A stretch of 64,000 bases of DNA from Berberis thunbergii (Eukaryota; Streptophyta; Magnoliopsida; Ranunculales; Berberidaceae), in the NCBI GenBank assembly GCA_003290165.1, contig QNQO01000598.1, positions 1 to 64,000 of the forward strand, in the 5' to 3' direction. Made by a program: the position numbers and the translations under genes. Position 1 is the stretch's first letter. Every line of letters begins with the position of its first letter. Under the pieces are notes generated by a model, which saw nothing but the letters and a program-made list of their open reading frames with translations, searched no databases and had not been told where the DNA came from. This document shows positions 32,941 through 47,203 of the stretch, piece by piece.

Positions 32941-34843
32941 TTGGTGCATGAAGATTTCGAATGTCCAACTTGTCAAGAAAAGACACAAATTGTTTCTTTT
33001 CGATAGCTTTGGTGAATATATCAACTAATTGATCACCAGTTCGGACATAGTGAGTAGAAATGAGACCATTTTGGATAGCATCCCGAACGAGATGACAATC
33101 CACTTCTATGTGCTTGGTACGTTCATGAAACACCGGATTAGCTGCGATATGCATGGCAGCTTGACTATCACAATATACACACATAGGCCATGTATGAAAG
33201 ACTCCCAACGAGGATAATAGACCCTTCAACCATTTAAGCTCACACGAGAGCGTTGCCAGAATACTTGGCCTCAGTAGAAGACCGAGAAACCGTGTGTTGT
33301 TTCTTCGTTTTCCACGAGATTGGTGAAGATCCAAGAAGCACAAAATACCCGGTAATGGACAAGCGAGTGACTAGGCAACTAGCCCAATCAGAGTCACAGT
33401 AGCCATGTAGTTGAACGTCGGTGCTAGCGCGTAAGAGAATTCCCTGCCCAGGACATCCTTTGATATAGCTACCCACTCGTAAAACTGCTTCCCAATGACG
33501 GGTCCGCGGTGATTGCATGAATTGAGCCAATGTATGAACCGAATAGCACAACTCAAATTATCAGGTAAATCAATCATCCAACAAGACGACGATACTGCTC
33601 CGGGTTGTCCATCAAAGGGTTGTTATCTAAAGCAAGTCCATGATTCTGTTCCAGTAGAACAGTGGCTGGTTTGGCGCCCAACTTTCATGTTTCTGCGACT
33701 ATGTCGAACGCATATTTGCGTTGAGATAAAAATATCCCTTCGGCACCACGTGCGACTTCAATCCCCAAGAAGTACTTCAATTTACCAAGATCTTTCATGT
33801 GAAAACAAGCATTGAGATATTTCTTAAATCGTGCCAACATTCCCGAATCATCTCCTGCTATAATCAAATCATCAACATACACAAGAACAACCAGAATATA
33901 ACTATTTCGTTTAAACGTAAACAGAGAATAATCAGAGTATGACTGCAGGAATCCATAAGTTTGTAATACAGATGAGAGTTTAGCAAACCAATTTCGGGGT
34001 GCCTGCCGCAAACCATAAAGAGATTTCTGTAGAAAGCACACTTTCCCAGGAAATGAGCCAGAAAAACCAGGGGGTAGTCGCATATAAACTTCTTCGTCAA
34101 GGTCCCCATGTAAAAATGCATTGCGAACATCCATTTGATGCAAATCCCAATTCTTTTCGGCGGCCACTGCTAACAGAACTCTCACTGTAGCCATTTTAGC
34201 AACAGGAGCAAACGTTTTATTGTAATCGATCCCTGTTTTCTGATTGTTCCCAAGCACCACCAGGCGTGCCTTATGACGCTCAATTGAGCCATCGGAATTG
34301 TACTTCGTTTTGTAAACCCATTTGCAACTGATGGGTTTCTTCCCAAAAGGCAAATTCTCCACAGTCCACGTCCCATTATCTTCAAGAGCCTTTATTTCTT
34401 CTTGCATAGCAGTGCATCATGTGTTATGTTTGACAGCCTCAGAAAAACGGATAGGCTCAGTCTCGGCTGTAATAGCTGCCAATAAATGACGATGTGTTGC
34501 AGAAAAATTATCACAACTTACATAATTAGCTATGGGATAGGGAGTACCTGAGGACAACGGAGGAGTAGGATTTGGTGTGACGGGATCGGGGCAGCGAAAG
34601 GTGTGACACACAGTCCTGTAAACGGCTCGGAGTACGTCGTGTACGTTGTGTATGGCCTTCTGTAACACTAGGAGCAATGGACACGGATTCAACAATACCC
34701 ACACTCCCCTTGTCGCTAGGCTCCTGCGACTCATCATCTATACCCAACTGTAATGGCGTTGGATCCGTGGAATTTTCATCACCAACGGCATCCTCAACTA
34801 GGAACTCGTTGCTTGTGGCAATAATTCTGGTAGTGGTGATCAA
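32936..34843 (-). pseudogene. Copia 2 reverse transcriptase and RNase H
   Basis: The RT frame is open over 34407-33685: [18 protein letters not shown], then [40 protein letters not shown] and an intact YVDD box ([14 protein letters not shown]). A stop follows after [10 protein letters not shown], then RNase H in shifted frames (YCDSDWASC, STEAKYSG, ERTKHIEVDCHLVRDAI, DIFTKAI). Upstream of RT, 34843-34417 holds the proline/serine-rich linker with a frameshift. Compared with copia 1 the catalytic box is preserved, but the polyprotein is not continuous. Confidence 0.87.
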
Positions 34844-35240
34844 CCAAGAGCAAATCGTATTAATTCACCTGAATCAGTTGGCGAGGGTACAAACTACCTA
34901 GTCAAATCATCAGGAAAGCTCTTGCTAATTTACAGTTGCAAGCCTAATTTCTACCAGATTTTCAAGAGAGGTGGAATCACAAAGGTATGGTTGAAGGTAG
35001 CAAGCTTATGTGATCATACACTTTTTCTCGAGTCCAATGTCTGTCTTTCTATCTTGATTTCTAATTACTACCATGGCCTCAATGCAAATTGCATCTACCT
35101 TATACCTAAATGAGAAGAAGATAATTATGGTGGCATATACAATCTAAAAGATGGATGTCTTGAACATTTTTTTGATGATTGCCGAAAAGATCATCCATTT
35201 CCGTGAGTTTGGATCTCAGCTGTTTAGGATGAGGGGGTAA

Positions 35241-37109
35241 TCAAAGAGGCTGAAATATCTAGTCATCAATCATCTTCTGAAGTTTTGAATATGAGCATTT
35301 TAAATGTTCAGTATATACGAGTTAAAGATATATATGATTTACTGTTAACCTTAATTGTATACATGTATACAGTCTCCGATGTAATAGTTTTTTATTGTGA
35401 TGGATGATAGTCTTTTAACAATAATTGACTCGTTTTTTTTTTGTTTTCTATTGGGAGAATGCGACAAATCTAGCAATGACGTGAATATTTCTCCTAACAA
35501 TGAAAAACACTAAAAACATAGGATTCCATTGTAGATTTTAGTGATTGCAAGAAATGCATTTGAATCATAAATCATAAAATTGTTTACTCAGCCAATCACC
35601 AAAACAAAAATAATTATCTACTTCACCAGAACGCTCGGATAAACACCAAATCTAGCAGTGTCAATTACGCACGAAACACCAGTACATTTAGGTCTCAAGT
35701 ATGAATGCTCAGACAAAAGATTTGGTTTATCGCGTGGGTCTCAAATCTTGGACCGCCTGAATCTCCAAATTCAAGAACAGCATTGGAGTGCCAATCGAGT
35801 CACACCAGTCCATCTCTTCTTCTGAACAATGCTAAACGGATAAATGTTGAAGCGTCACAACTGGTTCTATCTCCTCTGGAAAATATTGCAACTTGGACAA
35901 GGATAACAAATTTAGTCCGTAAAGACGAGCAAATGCTGAAAAACATTCTCCATGGAGAATTCCAGTTCTAGGTATAACTGATAGCCAGATCATTGAGACA
36001 TTAACTCTTCTGCAATCCCGGCAAAGGCTTCAATCAATCATAACTAGCAATAGTAACTGATCTGAGGGTGTGTTCCTCGATCCCTCTTGCAATATTTCCA
36101 GCTGTCTACAAAACGAACACTCAACGTTTTCAGTGAGGCTTTCCGGTTCTACCGGTAGGGCTTAAACATTGGGGCAGCCACCAATAAGGTTCTATAGTAT
36201 GGAGAGAAAGGCAAGGGAGCTTTTGCAATAATCACAGTACCTTTTCATTGCACTTAGTCACTTCCATAGATTGAATAGCATTGCTGCTTCTGGTTGTTGA
36301 GAAGACAAAAACAATGCAGATGACCGTTCTCCAAATCATGCATCCTACTCAAGTTGGTCAAGCAGACATGAAACCTACACTCACCACACATCCTCAAGGC
36401 CAACCCTAAGATTTTGGGTGCCCTGGGCAAAATATTCAACTGGTGCTCTTCTGTATGCGTGTTGAAGAAAATATCTCAGTACACACAAAATAAAACTCAT
36501 AACCAGATCGGAAAACTTTCAGAACTCAAGCTTGCTTTTGACTTTCAAGCCTAATGGTCATTGATCAGAGTTACTATCCAAAAATAACCGAATCCAAATG
36601 CTAACTTTATTCTACTAAAAATCCATGCTTTGCAGTCTCAAACTAAAATCTGAAGGCCTGTCTCACGCCCTTGGCACACCAGATTCAACGGTCAAACTTT
36701 AGAAACACAACTGGATATGCTCTAACAGGTGCACATTTGAGTAAATATACACTTCTACATGAGCATCTCCAATCACATCACTCCAGTTTCATCACTTTTC
36801 AAATTTTTAAGTCTTGATTTGATCCAAAATCCAAATACAATTTGACGGGTCTCACTCACTCAAAGAGGAATTGGCACCACTATGTTCAGCAACTAACAGC
36901 CATTTGAATAAAGTAAACAGCCATTTGAAAAAACAGTAAGAATGCAGGTCTGTATTGACATACAGAAACTCTTTTGTTTTCATTACTTTGAACAGTAAAT
37001 GTTGAATAGACAATTTGATTTGAATACAAAAATTCTAAGCCTAATAGTCCTCTACAAATCAAAGGTATTTTCTAGTCAACACAACCTCCTACAGCACAGA
37101 GAGCTGAAA
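35241..37109. other. Intergenic DNA and probable 3' UTR of U2AF65
   Basis: No coding exon was recognised. The right end should include the U2AF65 3' UTR (minus strand), whose polyadenylation site I could not place. Confidence 0.45.
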
Positions 37110-40100
37110 CTAAGCATCATACTCTGATTGAGAGAATTTATTCTCTTGATAAAATACAGCTACAACTTGATTTGCACCGAATTTTCTCCCATTCAACCCT
37201 ACCCGAGCCTTTGAAGATCCATCAGTATCAGAGTACTCCAAAAAGACCTGGAAAACAAGTGCCCATCAATGATCCAATGACTAGACCATCATATTTTTCA
37301 TGAAAAACTTCCAGAAATCATCATCACTCTTTAATGCCACCTATGTATGTAAGATTACTTAGACATGAAATATGCTAATAGGGAGCAAGGATAGTGGTGT
37401 GCATTTGGGCAGAAGTCTTGTGATTTTATGAAATGCTACATCTCCAAAAAGAAATTACAAACGCTGCTTTTTGTTGGGAAATTTTTCCAAGGAACATTTT
37501 CTTTTCCTTTCCTTGAAAAATACCAATTTCCATGTTTATGGTGTTTGATTGCCATAAGAAAATTGAACATTTTCCTGTAAATCCAAAATCCTTTTCTACA
37601 AAAATCAGCCCCAAATCTTCAAAATTTTTATATTCAAAATCCCAAAAAAAATATTCTTTTAACAAAATCAACAAATTTTAGGAAGGGAATTTTGATGTAT
37701 GGACAGTAAAGCCAAAGTTTTCCAATAACCTCAAATTTCCCCAAATAAAAGATTGATCAACAGGCCCCAATTTTTCATCTTCCACCATTTGAGCCAACCA
37801 AAAACAGCAAATAGCCAACCCAGACAGAGCTCAGCAATTGAGCAACTCGGTGGTGTTCAACGATGTGGATATCCCTAATAAGTGTTCATTGAAGCCTTTG
37901 ATTAATGTGGTTTCAATTTTGGCTCACGAAATTGCCCTGCTGGAAGAATCAATTGAAAGGGAGTCCAATACCATCAACGAGCAGGTCTGTGTGAGACTGG
38001 TGAAAATGACGTCAAGGGAGAAAGTGAGACAAGAAAGGGAAGGGAAGGGAGGAGAGAAGAATGAAGACTATCTTCTGATAATTGGCATGGCAGGACGGTA
38101 AAGCTTGCTTGCTGCTCCATTCATTCATGATTTTGACGTTCAAGAGATTGTTAAAAGAATACAGAGACTATGGCTAATTAATTTTGTGTTTTCCTTGGGT
38201 TGAATTCATAGGGGGTTGCTGAGAATAGATCTGGTGGAAAAGTTGAAATTTTATGGTTTTTGTGACAGTTTTGCTACACAAGTTAAGGTGTTAGAAAATG
38301 TTTTCCACGCTAAATTTAAACAATCAAACACCAACACACGAATCGAGAAAACTTTTTTTTTCCCCTAGGAAAACTGCAATCAAACACACCCACACCCTAA
38401 GTTGATCAAGAGAATGGAAGACCATCTTGTGATGTGTGAACAATAAGAAAACATTGGTCCATGGCTACATATGTCATTGAATGTCAAAAATCAAATGGAC
38501 AGGACAGCTATTTATCTATGGGTACTGCGAACAAAACATTATGGTATATGAATGAGAATAGTGACTGGCCCTAGATGATGTTGGTTTGTCACCCGGAAGG
38601 AGAGATACGGGTGCAGAGCGTTTTGGTTTTCAGCTTCATCGGCATGATAGACCAGCTACTGATTCTTAAATATTTGTGGCAATTTAACTATACACAATTT
38701 AAACCCCTTTTCAGTGAAGCAACTTTTACCCCAGTCCTAGCATGACATACCAACAATATAAATCCTTTTTCCAATAAAACGACTCTTACCTCAATTCTGA
38801 AATTTTGACTCGTTGATCGTAGGAATGTTGAATAGCATTACAGGTACACCATGCATATTGCACATTTAGTTACTTAGCTGTTAATACTACTAGTCTACTA
38901 CATCAAGTATCGAGAAATGGAACAAAAAAAGAAATTGTATTATTTTGATGAAGAAACAAAAATTCTACAAACCTTCCCAACTCCTGGAGATGGTTCGCCA
39001 TTTAAGCTTGGCCTCGGTATGACAACACTGACCAAAGCACCTGCAAAGTGTACATACATTTTCAGGTCATTGTAAGCACCAATATTATTAAAAAAATAAT
39101 AATAATAAGGTTCAAAACAAAGACGGAACAAATCTAGTGGGAATTCAGCATGCAAGATAGGCATGAATTTCAATGGCAGAATGTGGGATTGCACATAGCT
39201 GTTACTAGAAAGAAAGCAAAAGTATTTTGCATTCCATTTTTGTCTCTCTTCTTATTTCTATCCCTTTTTCTCTTCTTTTTTTTTCTCATTTTCCTTGTCT
39301 TTCGCAAGGAAGGGGAGGGTAATAGAATTTGATATTGTCACGATAAAACCCAGAAAGTTGGTTCCATCGAAATACTCCAACAAATGCTATACATTAATTG
39401 GGAAGGTTTGTAGGAGAAATACACTATTAACAAGGGAGTAGAATCACTCGGCTTCTCCTCATAAACATATCCAAAAAGGGACCACTATTTTTGTAACACT
39501 TTCACCTATCTTCCTCTTCTTTCGAAGACCTAAAAGCTTTAAGAGGGATACTAAACTTCCAAATCATCCTCCTACATATGCACCACATATCCCATACTTC
39601 AATTTTGTCACCCTTCCCCAGATATGGCTGAATCATGAAGACATTGCCAAAAGATTTTCATAAAGGCTTGAGAAGCTCCCCAAGTACTTCAGCCACAAGT
39701 GCGACGATTAGCAATACTACCATGGCCATTCAAGTCATAAGGTTGCATGACCTTCCTCCAAAGTAAAACTAACAAATCCAATTACAACACATGAATGACA
39801 ATGAGAGTTTAAATAAATAACGTAGTGCTTACCGTATTTTCCACCTTCTCCTCTCATATCTTCCATTATATTGTCATATTCTTCATCATTTGTAAGTTCA
39901 TCGGTACTAACCACATTGGTTAAGCATACAACTTTGGTGGGTAAAGCACCAGCTTGAAACACAAGTCTCTACAAAAATTAAAGAAGAATAAGACGAAAAT
40001 CAACAGAAACCAGATAGACAGATATGAACCCATTAAACAATATTATTTTTTTTGAAATTTTGAAATGCCAAGTCAAAAAGAAACCATCAGACCATAAACT

Positions 40101-42368
40101 TGAGCAACAAAATCTGAATGATCATAATTAGAATCTTGATACTGGAAACCAACACATATATAACTTTGCAAAGTTCAAACCACTTATCAATTATTTGCAG
40201 AATCACTAACTGACCAACACCAAAGTAAGTCCATATTCACTGCTTCTATTTCGAAAAATTTTGGTAGAAAAATAAAAAATGACTTCCTATCTTACCTGTA
40301 TGGCCACCTGCTGTTGTGCTTGCATTAATACACTCTCCTGTTCAGGTTTGGGTTGGACGGACCCCTGGTTTGCACGCCGAACAGTGAGAGTTTTATCCCC
40401 CATTTTGATTCCATTCAGTGCTGCACAAGCAATATCAGTAACTGAAAGATCCTTGTAAACACAGAATGCATAACCTTTGGAATTCCCTGTTTCCCTGTCC
40501 TTGACAAGATCAAAACCTCGAAGAGGCCCAAACGACTCTAACAACTCTCTTATCTGTGCTTCTGTGAAGTAGTATGGTAGACCACCCACAAAGATCCGGT
40601 CAGGACCCTCAAGACCACCAGCCGAACCAGGTGTCAGCCCAACTGCAACCAGATTCAGATTGGGATTGGGTTGACTTGGGCCAAGTGCTGCAGCAAGAGA
40701 AGGGTTATAGTCACTGGGCCTCCTCACCTTCACTGGTGCACCCTGTAAAAAGTCAAGGCTCAGTTTAAACAGGAGATTGGTATATGTTGAATTGAATTTT
40801 TGCTTTCACTTCCGAGTCAAGGTTGTTAGAAATTTTAATAAGTTAAGGTTTTGTGGAGATGTTTTTAATTTAGTATTGAAACTTTAAATTTAATCACGGA
40901 TACTGATGTCGGACACGTCAGCAAAAAAACACAATAAGGGATATGTTGGAGAGATGCTTGTACATTTTACTATTGTTTACCTTTCGGCAATAAGTTTTGA
41001 GTTATTAGTTATATTCATTCACTTGTAGGTCAATATGCTACTCATGTATTACCAACTTGTCATAATATCTTGTAAGATTAGTAAAGAAATTGAAAATTTT
41101 CAAAGAGAAAAAGTTGATGATCTAAGTATGCGGTATCTGATGTGAGTATTGAGTATCCGATACAAGACAAGCTTTTTTTGTAGAAATAGTGTGTCATGTT
41201 TCATGTATTCAATGAGAGAATAGAAATAATAAAACAAAAAATTTTAAACCATTTTTCAGTGGCAGGAAGCTTAAAGCAGACTTAATCTGTCTTGCAACTG
41301 AAAATGTGAGATCAACTTTCAAGAACACATAGCCCAACCCAACAGATCAAAACATAAATTAACTGTAAAACATGAATTGCTAATTGATGAACTAGCTTCA
41401 AGAAAGTGACCTCGAAAATTATTCCATCCAAGGCCATTGCATTACTGGCCTCCTCGACAGACCTCATCTCCACAAAAGTAAACTTCTTTTCATGGTTAAT
41501 ATATACATTAACAACAGCATCCCCTGCAGAATGAGAAAAACATTTTAGAAAAACATTCAAACTAAAAGCCCAAGTGGTTTAGTTTATCGAAACAACGCAT
41601 GAGAAAGAACTTAATGATGACCTGGGCCAGCCGTGTTTCCACCAATCACAGACATGACCTGGCTGAAGAAGGTAGCCACAGACTGCAACATAAACAAGGA
41701 ACGTCATAGTGAAAATTTTTAATAGACTCTTTGTGATGTCTTCTTACTATAACACTAGAATGTTAGTCTGCCAAGGCAGTGAATGATCCCTAAGACCTAT
41801 AATAATGAGTCTATGTGGTTTGAAGATAGAACAAGTATTAATGGAGGTATTATCTTCAGTGTTCGAGATCTCCAAATGTTCTCTACAAGTAGCCAAAAGA
41901 TCTCAGTAACATATTTGAAATTACAACAATGGATTAGAGAACCTTCGGAAAGATTCTGAAGAAAACAAAGGACTAGTGGATGAGTTTCTTGGCTTCAAAA
42001 ATTGAAATCATATAGGCACTTATCCTTGAAGTTTGTCTGTGGACCATCATGGAAACCATGTGGCAGACATGATGCATCATTGTTTGAAAGACGTTTGGTT
42101 TGAAGATTTTGTCAATTAGGATGTTGTGTCAATAACTATTATTCTTGCACTCTCTGTATTGCCTTGTATTATAAAAACTTTTACATTCTTTCAAAATATA
42201 CGAATACTGCGAATTAAAGTTAGGAAATTTTGGAGAATGGTTAAGAAACACAATAGATTGAGATTTACACAGTGGAAGAACAAAGAAAAACTAATACAAT
42301 TACTGAAAAAATTGTGGTAATGCTCCGTTTGTCTTTCATAAACCCGAAGTGAAAAAAAAACAACAAGG

Positions 42369-42415
<47 letters not shown>

Positions 42416-45400
42416 TGTAATAATAATAATAATAAAACAATAAAATAATAATAAATGTGGGGAGAGATCCAGATATGAAATAACCTGTTCATTTGCTGTT
42501 GGAGAAAGGCCACCAACATACACCCGCCGAGCATGTCGTGTAGCCTAATAAGAAAGAGTCATACCAGACGGTAAATACAAAATCCATCCAAAAAATAAAC
42601 TCATATGCTTGATCCATCTAACCTGCTGCGTCATAGCCTGAATTGGCATCACAGGGAGAGTTCCGAATTGCTAGTTCACACAAAATAGAGATATACTTAA
42701 GTATCCAGATCATGTAACACAAAAATCTTCAGAAGAGAGTATACGATGAAGTACCTGTCCAGGCAGTAATGCAAACATATTTGGAAACATTCCAGGAATA
42801 GCTGGAGGGGTTCCAGTCATTTGACCTGAAACACTAAGTACATCACAACATGATAGATATCAATGTGATCTATGTAACAAGGACACTTGAGAATTTTGCC
42901 CTGTCAAAATCATGGCAACAATCTTTTTTGGGAGTTTTATGTAGAAGTCATAAATGTATCCAAAACTTTATTAAAGTATCAGATAGACGCACGTGCCACA
43001 TCCTTGTTACATAGATGTATGGATCATCTTATCTTTGTATGCGCTTGTTGATAAAAGCATGTCCTAGGCTCTTCTAATAAAATCAAAAAAGACAGAGAAG
43101 AAAGGATTACATCGTCTTCAAGTAGTGAAGGAAATATTTGTAAAGACTACCAAAACAGGCAATAGTTGCCAGTTGAAGACGAACAAGATCCATCAATCGG
43201 TGCACTGATTCCGTCTTGTACATAAAATCTACAGTAGGAAGCTCACGCACATTCAGCTCAGTGGGACATGTTGCCTAACATTGCCTTCTTACAACAAAAC
43301 ATAGACACAAACAAACAAACAAAAAACCACCAAAAACAAGAAAACAACCAAAAGTAACTCTCAGTCTGTGAATTAATTGACCAAGTAAATAATAGAAAAA
43401 CAATAAGCTACTTTGACAATGCAGCTCGAAAGATGCTAATGTTTAGATTCAGTGGCAGCTTACCCAGATGAGAACATGCAATTTGATATCTATTCTTCAA
43501 GACCAAAAATATAAGTCATAGAGAAGAAAAAAATGACATTGGAAAGGCGAGAACCTGCAGTGGTAGCACCAGCAAGAATCACTGAAGCTGGAGGAGCCAT
43601 GTCAAAACCACTAACTCTTATGCTACAAGGTCCAATAACCAGTAAAAATCATCAATTATAGAGAAGAGTGAGGTCAAAACAGTAAGTAGGGCATTTAACA
43701 TTGGTTAAAGAAACTTGGAGTACAAAAAATATTCAAGGAAAGCGAGGGCCCTAAGGAGGGCCTGAGACAACTGAAGCCACCCTGACCCACATTACATGAA
43801 TAAATCATCAACTTATTCAAATAAAGAAACAAAACATTTAATAAGAAATACTGTAAAAATTGCAACTGGTTAAGACAGGATCAGCGATTATAAAACAAAG
43901 AAAGGATATTTACAACTTAATATATCTCGGAAAGCTCTTATTTATTTTCCTCTTCTTCAACTTGCAATTTCTTTTGTTTTCTTGATAAATTTGTACGAGT
44001 GTAATAGTGGTGCATCAGATCACATGGCATTAGTTATTAAAGACGGAAAAGTACTTTGGCATGCTCTTTATGAGAACAAGGTCTGAAGAAGTATCCATAG
44101 AGACCTTGGGGATTTTTCCTCAAGGATTATATAGACATAGATGGGTCACAGGTAGCATTAGGGTTCCAAGATGTCTGTAAGCAAGGAAACACCGACACTT
44201 CAAAAAATTGGCATCTTCTTACACACAATCAACGAGTCAAAGAAGTTTGATTCAGAGTTCAACACGGGCTGGACACGTTGTGTAAGTTACATATACAGGT
44301 GCAAATAACCACGAAGGTGAATGATTAAGACCAATCAGAAATCAAAGCTTTTTGAATTTAATATAGGATGGGATATACAGAATGAAAATACTTTTTGAAG
44401 TATGTTGATTCATGTTGATGTTAACGTTACTTTTAATTTTTGATAAAAACATAGATCCATTAATAAATAAACTACTGAACAAGTCATAATAAGCAACATA
44501 ACAAATCAGATTACAGAAACTACTGACATCAAACCAACAAATTCTACCAAAATGTATATTCCATAGAAATTATAGATTAACTATATATATTTTAGTACGA
44601 ACTTTCATATATTTAATGTATATTTCATGTAAATGATAAAAATTAACTATCAATCCAGTTGCTTCCATGGTTGCTGCCACTTTGCCCCATCCTTCAATTT
44701 TCAAAATAATGATGAAGCGTCTTTTAACAAGAGAAGAAGATGCAGGGCTCCCAAATATTCATTTTCCACGAGTTTGGTCAACAGTTCCTCATTTGTATTT
44801 GTGATTTCTACAGGGAGAAGAAGATCTAAAATAACCTCTTTCTTGTAACGGCTTATCGGCTCCATGAGCTATTTAAGATCACAAAAGCTATGCTCTCTGG
44901 CTGATGAAAATTTGTAAAGGGAAATAAGTAAGGCTCGGGATGGAGGACCCTATGCTATACATTAAATCACACAGCTACCTTAGTTTGCTAGTACATAATA
45001 GAATGCAGGATAAAGTTGGTTTCACAAGTAATAGAATTTACCTTTTAGATCTTGACCGAGAGCGAGACCTCGATCTATGCTCAGATCTACCCTTTGAACG
45101 AGACCTGGAGCTATGTTTGAATCCCTCTTCTCTGTCTCTATCATATTCCCTGCGCCGGGAAAAGCCCCAAATTAATAACGCATGCTCAACTTACAGCGCA
45201 TTTAGATTTTGTGAACAAGGTACAGAGAGAGAGCAGCAGGAGCAGCACATCTAAAATATTAAATTTGTGAATTGCACAAATCTGGACCAACAAAGGATAA
45301 CCCAATTATAAAATAGCATAAATTAATGAGAAAATGCACTTCCAAGGTAAGGTATTTGTGTTATACTAATCAAATGTGTAAAAATTGCAGAACGGTGATA

Positions 45401-47203
45401 TCATAAAACAGTACAAAAATGTTCAAGTTCACAACAAATTAATAGGATTTTAAAGGGAATGAGTATCCAAGAAGTTCGTAAGCTTAGCATATGACGTACA
45501 TATGGGATCACCAGACGAAATCACTTCCAGACTTCAATAAACTCAATCAGAAAACAAATGTGCAGAGCTGGAACATTAAAATCAAATGTCTCACCTGTCA
45601 TAGTCTCGACTCCGTTGATAATCATTGTCATCTCTATCTAGTCCTCGCTCCCTCGTATCACTGCGATCCCTATAATGGTCTCTGTGATGGCGTTCACGAT
45701 CTCTGTCCCCATGCCTGTCTCTATCTCTGTACCTATCCCGTCCCTGTTCTCTGTCCCTATCTCTACTTTTTGAGGAAAGTCTTTCATGTTCACAAGAACC
45801 GTGCTGAATGGTGTCACGAAAATCAATTGTGTAACACGAGAAAAGTAAATCATGATAATGATGTAATTCTTATAATTGAAGCAGCATAAATATGACCTTT
45901 TTAAAGTAATAATGAACAAAAACGGCTACATCTAAGGGTAATTAGTTAAAAGGTGCAATTTCCAAAATCCACATCTGTCACCTATCTCTTTTCCCAAAAA
46001 AATAGCAGCATTTTTCAAATATCCTTTCGATAGGTTCAAAAGGACTCTAAAGATTTTCACGGGATCCTATCTCTTTCCTTCCTAATTTGTAAATAGAAGC
46101 GTTTCTTGATATCCTTTGGTAAAGTTCAATAGAACTACACGGTTTCCATGTCAAAACATTTTAGGGGTTCGAGTCCAAACAATAAGAAGATGAACAAGGC
46201 TATCCTTGGGAGGCATTCCTGTTAGGTAAGAGCAAAAAAAAAAAAAAACTAATCTTTGAGGAGAACCCCCCCCATGAGCCCTTCGGAGGAGTATTTTTTA
46301 TATAAGTGTATTGTTTAGGAGTGATCTCCTTCACCTTAGGCCTTAGAGAATGGTTTAAAATCGAAGTCTTAGAATGACGTAGGGGAGGGTGGTTCTCCCT
46401 TGAGTAATAAATTCCCTAGACTCTTTAGAGCTTGCAACTTTCTGGATGTGGTGGCCAGGATATTTGGTAGCGACGCCATTCATCTTAGAAGAGCCCTCAA
46501 GTTTTTGGAAGCAGTTGATGTGGCAAATTTGTCCAACATTATCAGCTCAAAGCTCTTTGCAAAAGAAGGGGGGGAAGGGGACGATCAAAGGACGGAGTTA
46601 CTACTTACTCCTCAACCTCTTTCTATGACAATGAATCATCAAATGCGAAAAAAAAAACCAACAAGATCTTCAAGCAAAGGACTTCTATTTGATTTTAATA
46701 ATCAAACAAATAACAACATACTAATCTCCGAGGAATGGAAGTGATCCTAAAAAGGCTTGCGGTGGATGTAATTGCTTGTGTGTGGAGTTTGGCCTCTGTA
46801 ACGCCTAGTTACAAAGGGGTCAGCTTTTCCAATGTTCTCAAAATTGGGATAATTTTGTTTAAAAGCTCTAATTCCTCTTTGGAGATCTTCAGATTTAGCC
46901 TTTTCATGCAAATGAGTGTTCAGAATACCCAAATGATACAAATTCTATAACACCCAAGAACTAAAACAACCCTAACCATCAAATTTCGTGTCAAAATTCA
47001 AGCTTTTTTCACCCCAAATACAAATAAACAGCTCATTCACATAACGAACTACATGAAACAAAGACAAGAAATGGAGTTACCTGAGACCTGGAATCGCTGT
47101 AATCTTCATCGCCACCATGAGAGCTTCCTTTCTGTTGAGGTGAGGACTTGTGATTGTTGTAATCGTCTCCGTTGTCTTCGTAAGGTCCATCGTAATCCGG
47201 CAT
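37110..47203 (-). CDS. U2AF65: U2 snRNP auxiliary factor large subunit (U2AF65), 13 coding exons
   Basis: Nuclear splicing factor that binds the polypyrimidine tract at 3' splice sites and recruits U2 snRNP together with U2AF35. Exons (minus): 47203-47081, 45803-45595, 45149-45042, 43616-43555, 42825-42755, 42670-42623, 42544-42485, 41682-41622, 41523-41411, 40742-40296, 39968-39833, 39040-38973, 37247-37110. All borders are GT-AG and the exons sum to 1644 nt, 547 residues, with no internal stop; plant homologues are about 570. Order: acidic start (MPDYDGPYEDNGDDY), RS-rich region about 45-146, conserved SGFDMAPPAS near 150. RRM1 spans about 213-285 (VYVGGL, KKFTFVEM), RRM2 about 334-411 (IFVGGL, KGYAFCVY) and the C-terminal UHM about 440-545 (NGRKFGANQV). 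Introns 1 (1277 bp) and 12 (1725 bp) are largest. The gene looks intact. Confidence 0.95.
42369..42435. repeat. (AAT)n microsatellite in U2AF65 intron 7
   Basis: About 20 AAT units with one interruption (ttgtaa). Lies about 50 bp on the intron side of exon 7. Confidence 0.9.
46370..46600 (+). pseudogene. LINE reverse-transcriptase C-terminal remnant in U2AF65 intron 1
   Basis: Plus-strand frame reads SNKFPRLFRACNFLDVVARIF, then LRRALKFLEAVDVANLSNII. This fits the stretch after RT in plant non-LTR elements (usual pattern FPRLF....V, W..RR.L..WE...L..L). It is short and degenerate, so the call is tentative. It is antisense to the host gene and within the intron. Confidence 0.45.

Larger units (their letters stand above)
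32700..34850 (-). mobile_element. Ty1/copia retrotransposon 2, 5'-truncated
   Basis: A second copia element on the minus strand, of a different lineage from copia 1 by sequence. It has RT, RNase H, polypurine tract and 3' LTR, but nothing upstream of the integrase-RT linker. It sits inside the DUF295 pseudogene. The 5' truncation near 34850 means insertion was followed by deletion or recombination. Confidence 0.82.
32310..35240 (+). pseudogene. F-box/DUF295 (SKIP23-like) gene, split by a copia insertion
   Basis: The left part (about 32310-32700) reads RLWKYVALDMQRPISPHFPS, then NSYFFLNFFSSKVY and, after a frameshift, GEYGYMRNCYGSHNEWLLASD, which matches the start of the DUF295 beta-propeller. 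The right part (34850-35240) reads GEGTNYLVKSSGKLLLIY, WLKVASLCDHTLFLESNVCL and NCIYLIPK, then GGIYNLKDGCLEHFF, matching the end of the same domain. The copia element between them explains the missing middle. Such proteins normally act as substrate adaptors of SCF ubiquitin ligases. The F-box itself is not clearly seen. Stops and shifts show it is dead. Confidence 0.72.

Noticed and set aside
37838..38101. An 87-codon frame within U2AF65 intron 12
   Set aside because: Antisense to the host gene, no recognised motif, low-complexity end; no support as a gene.
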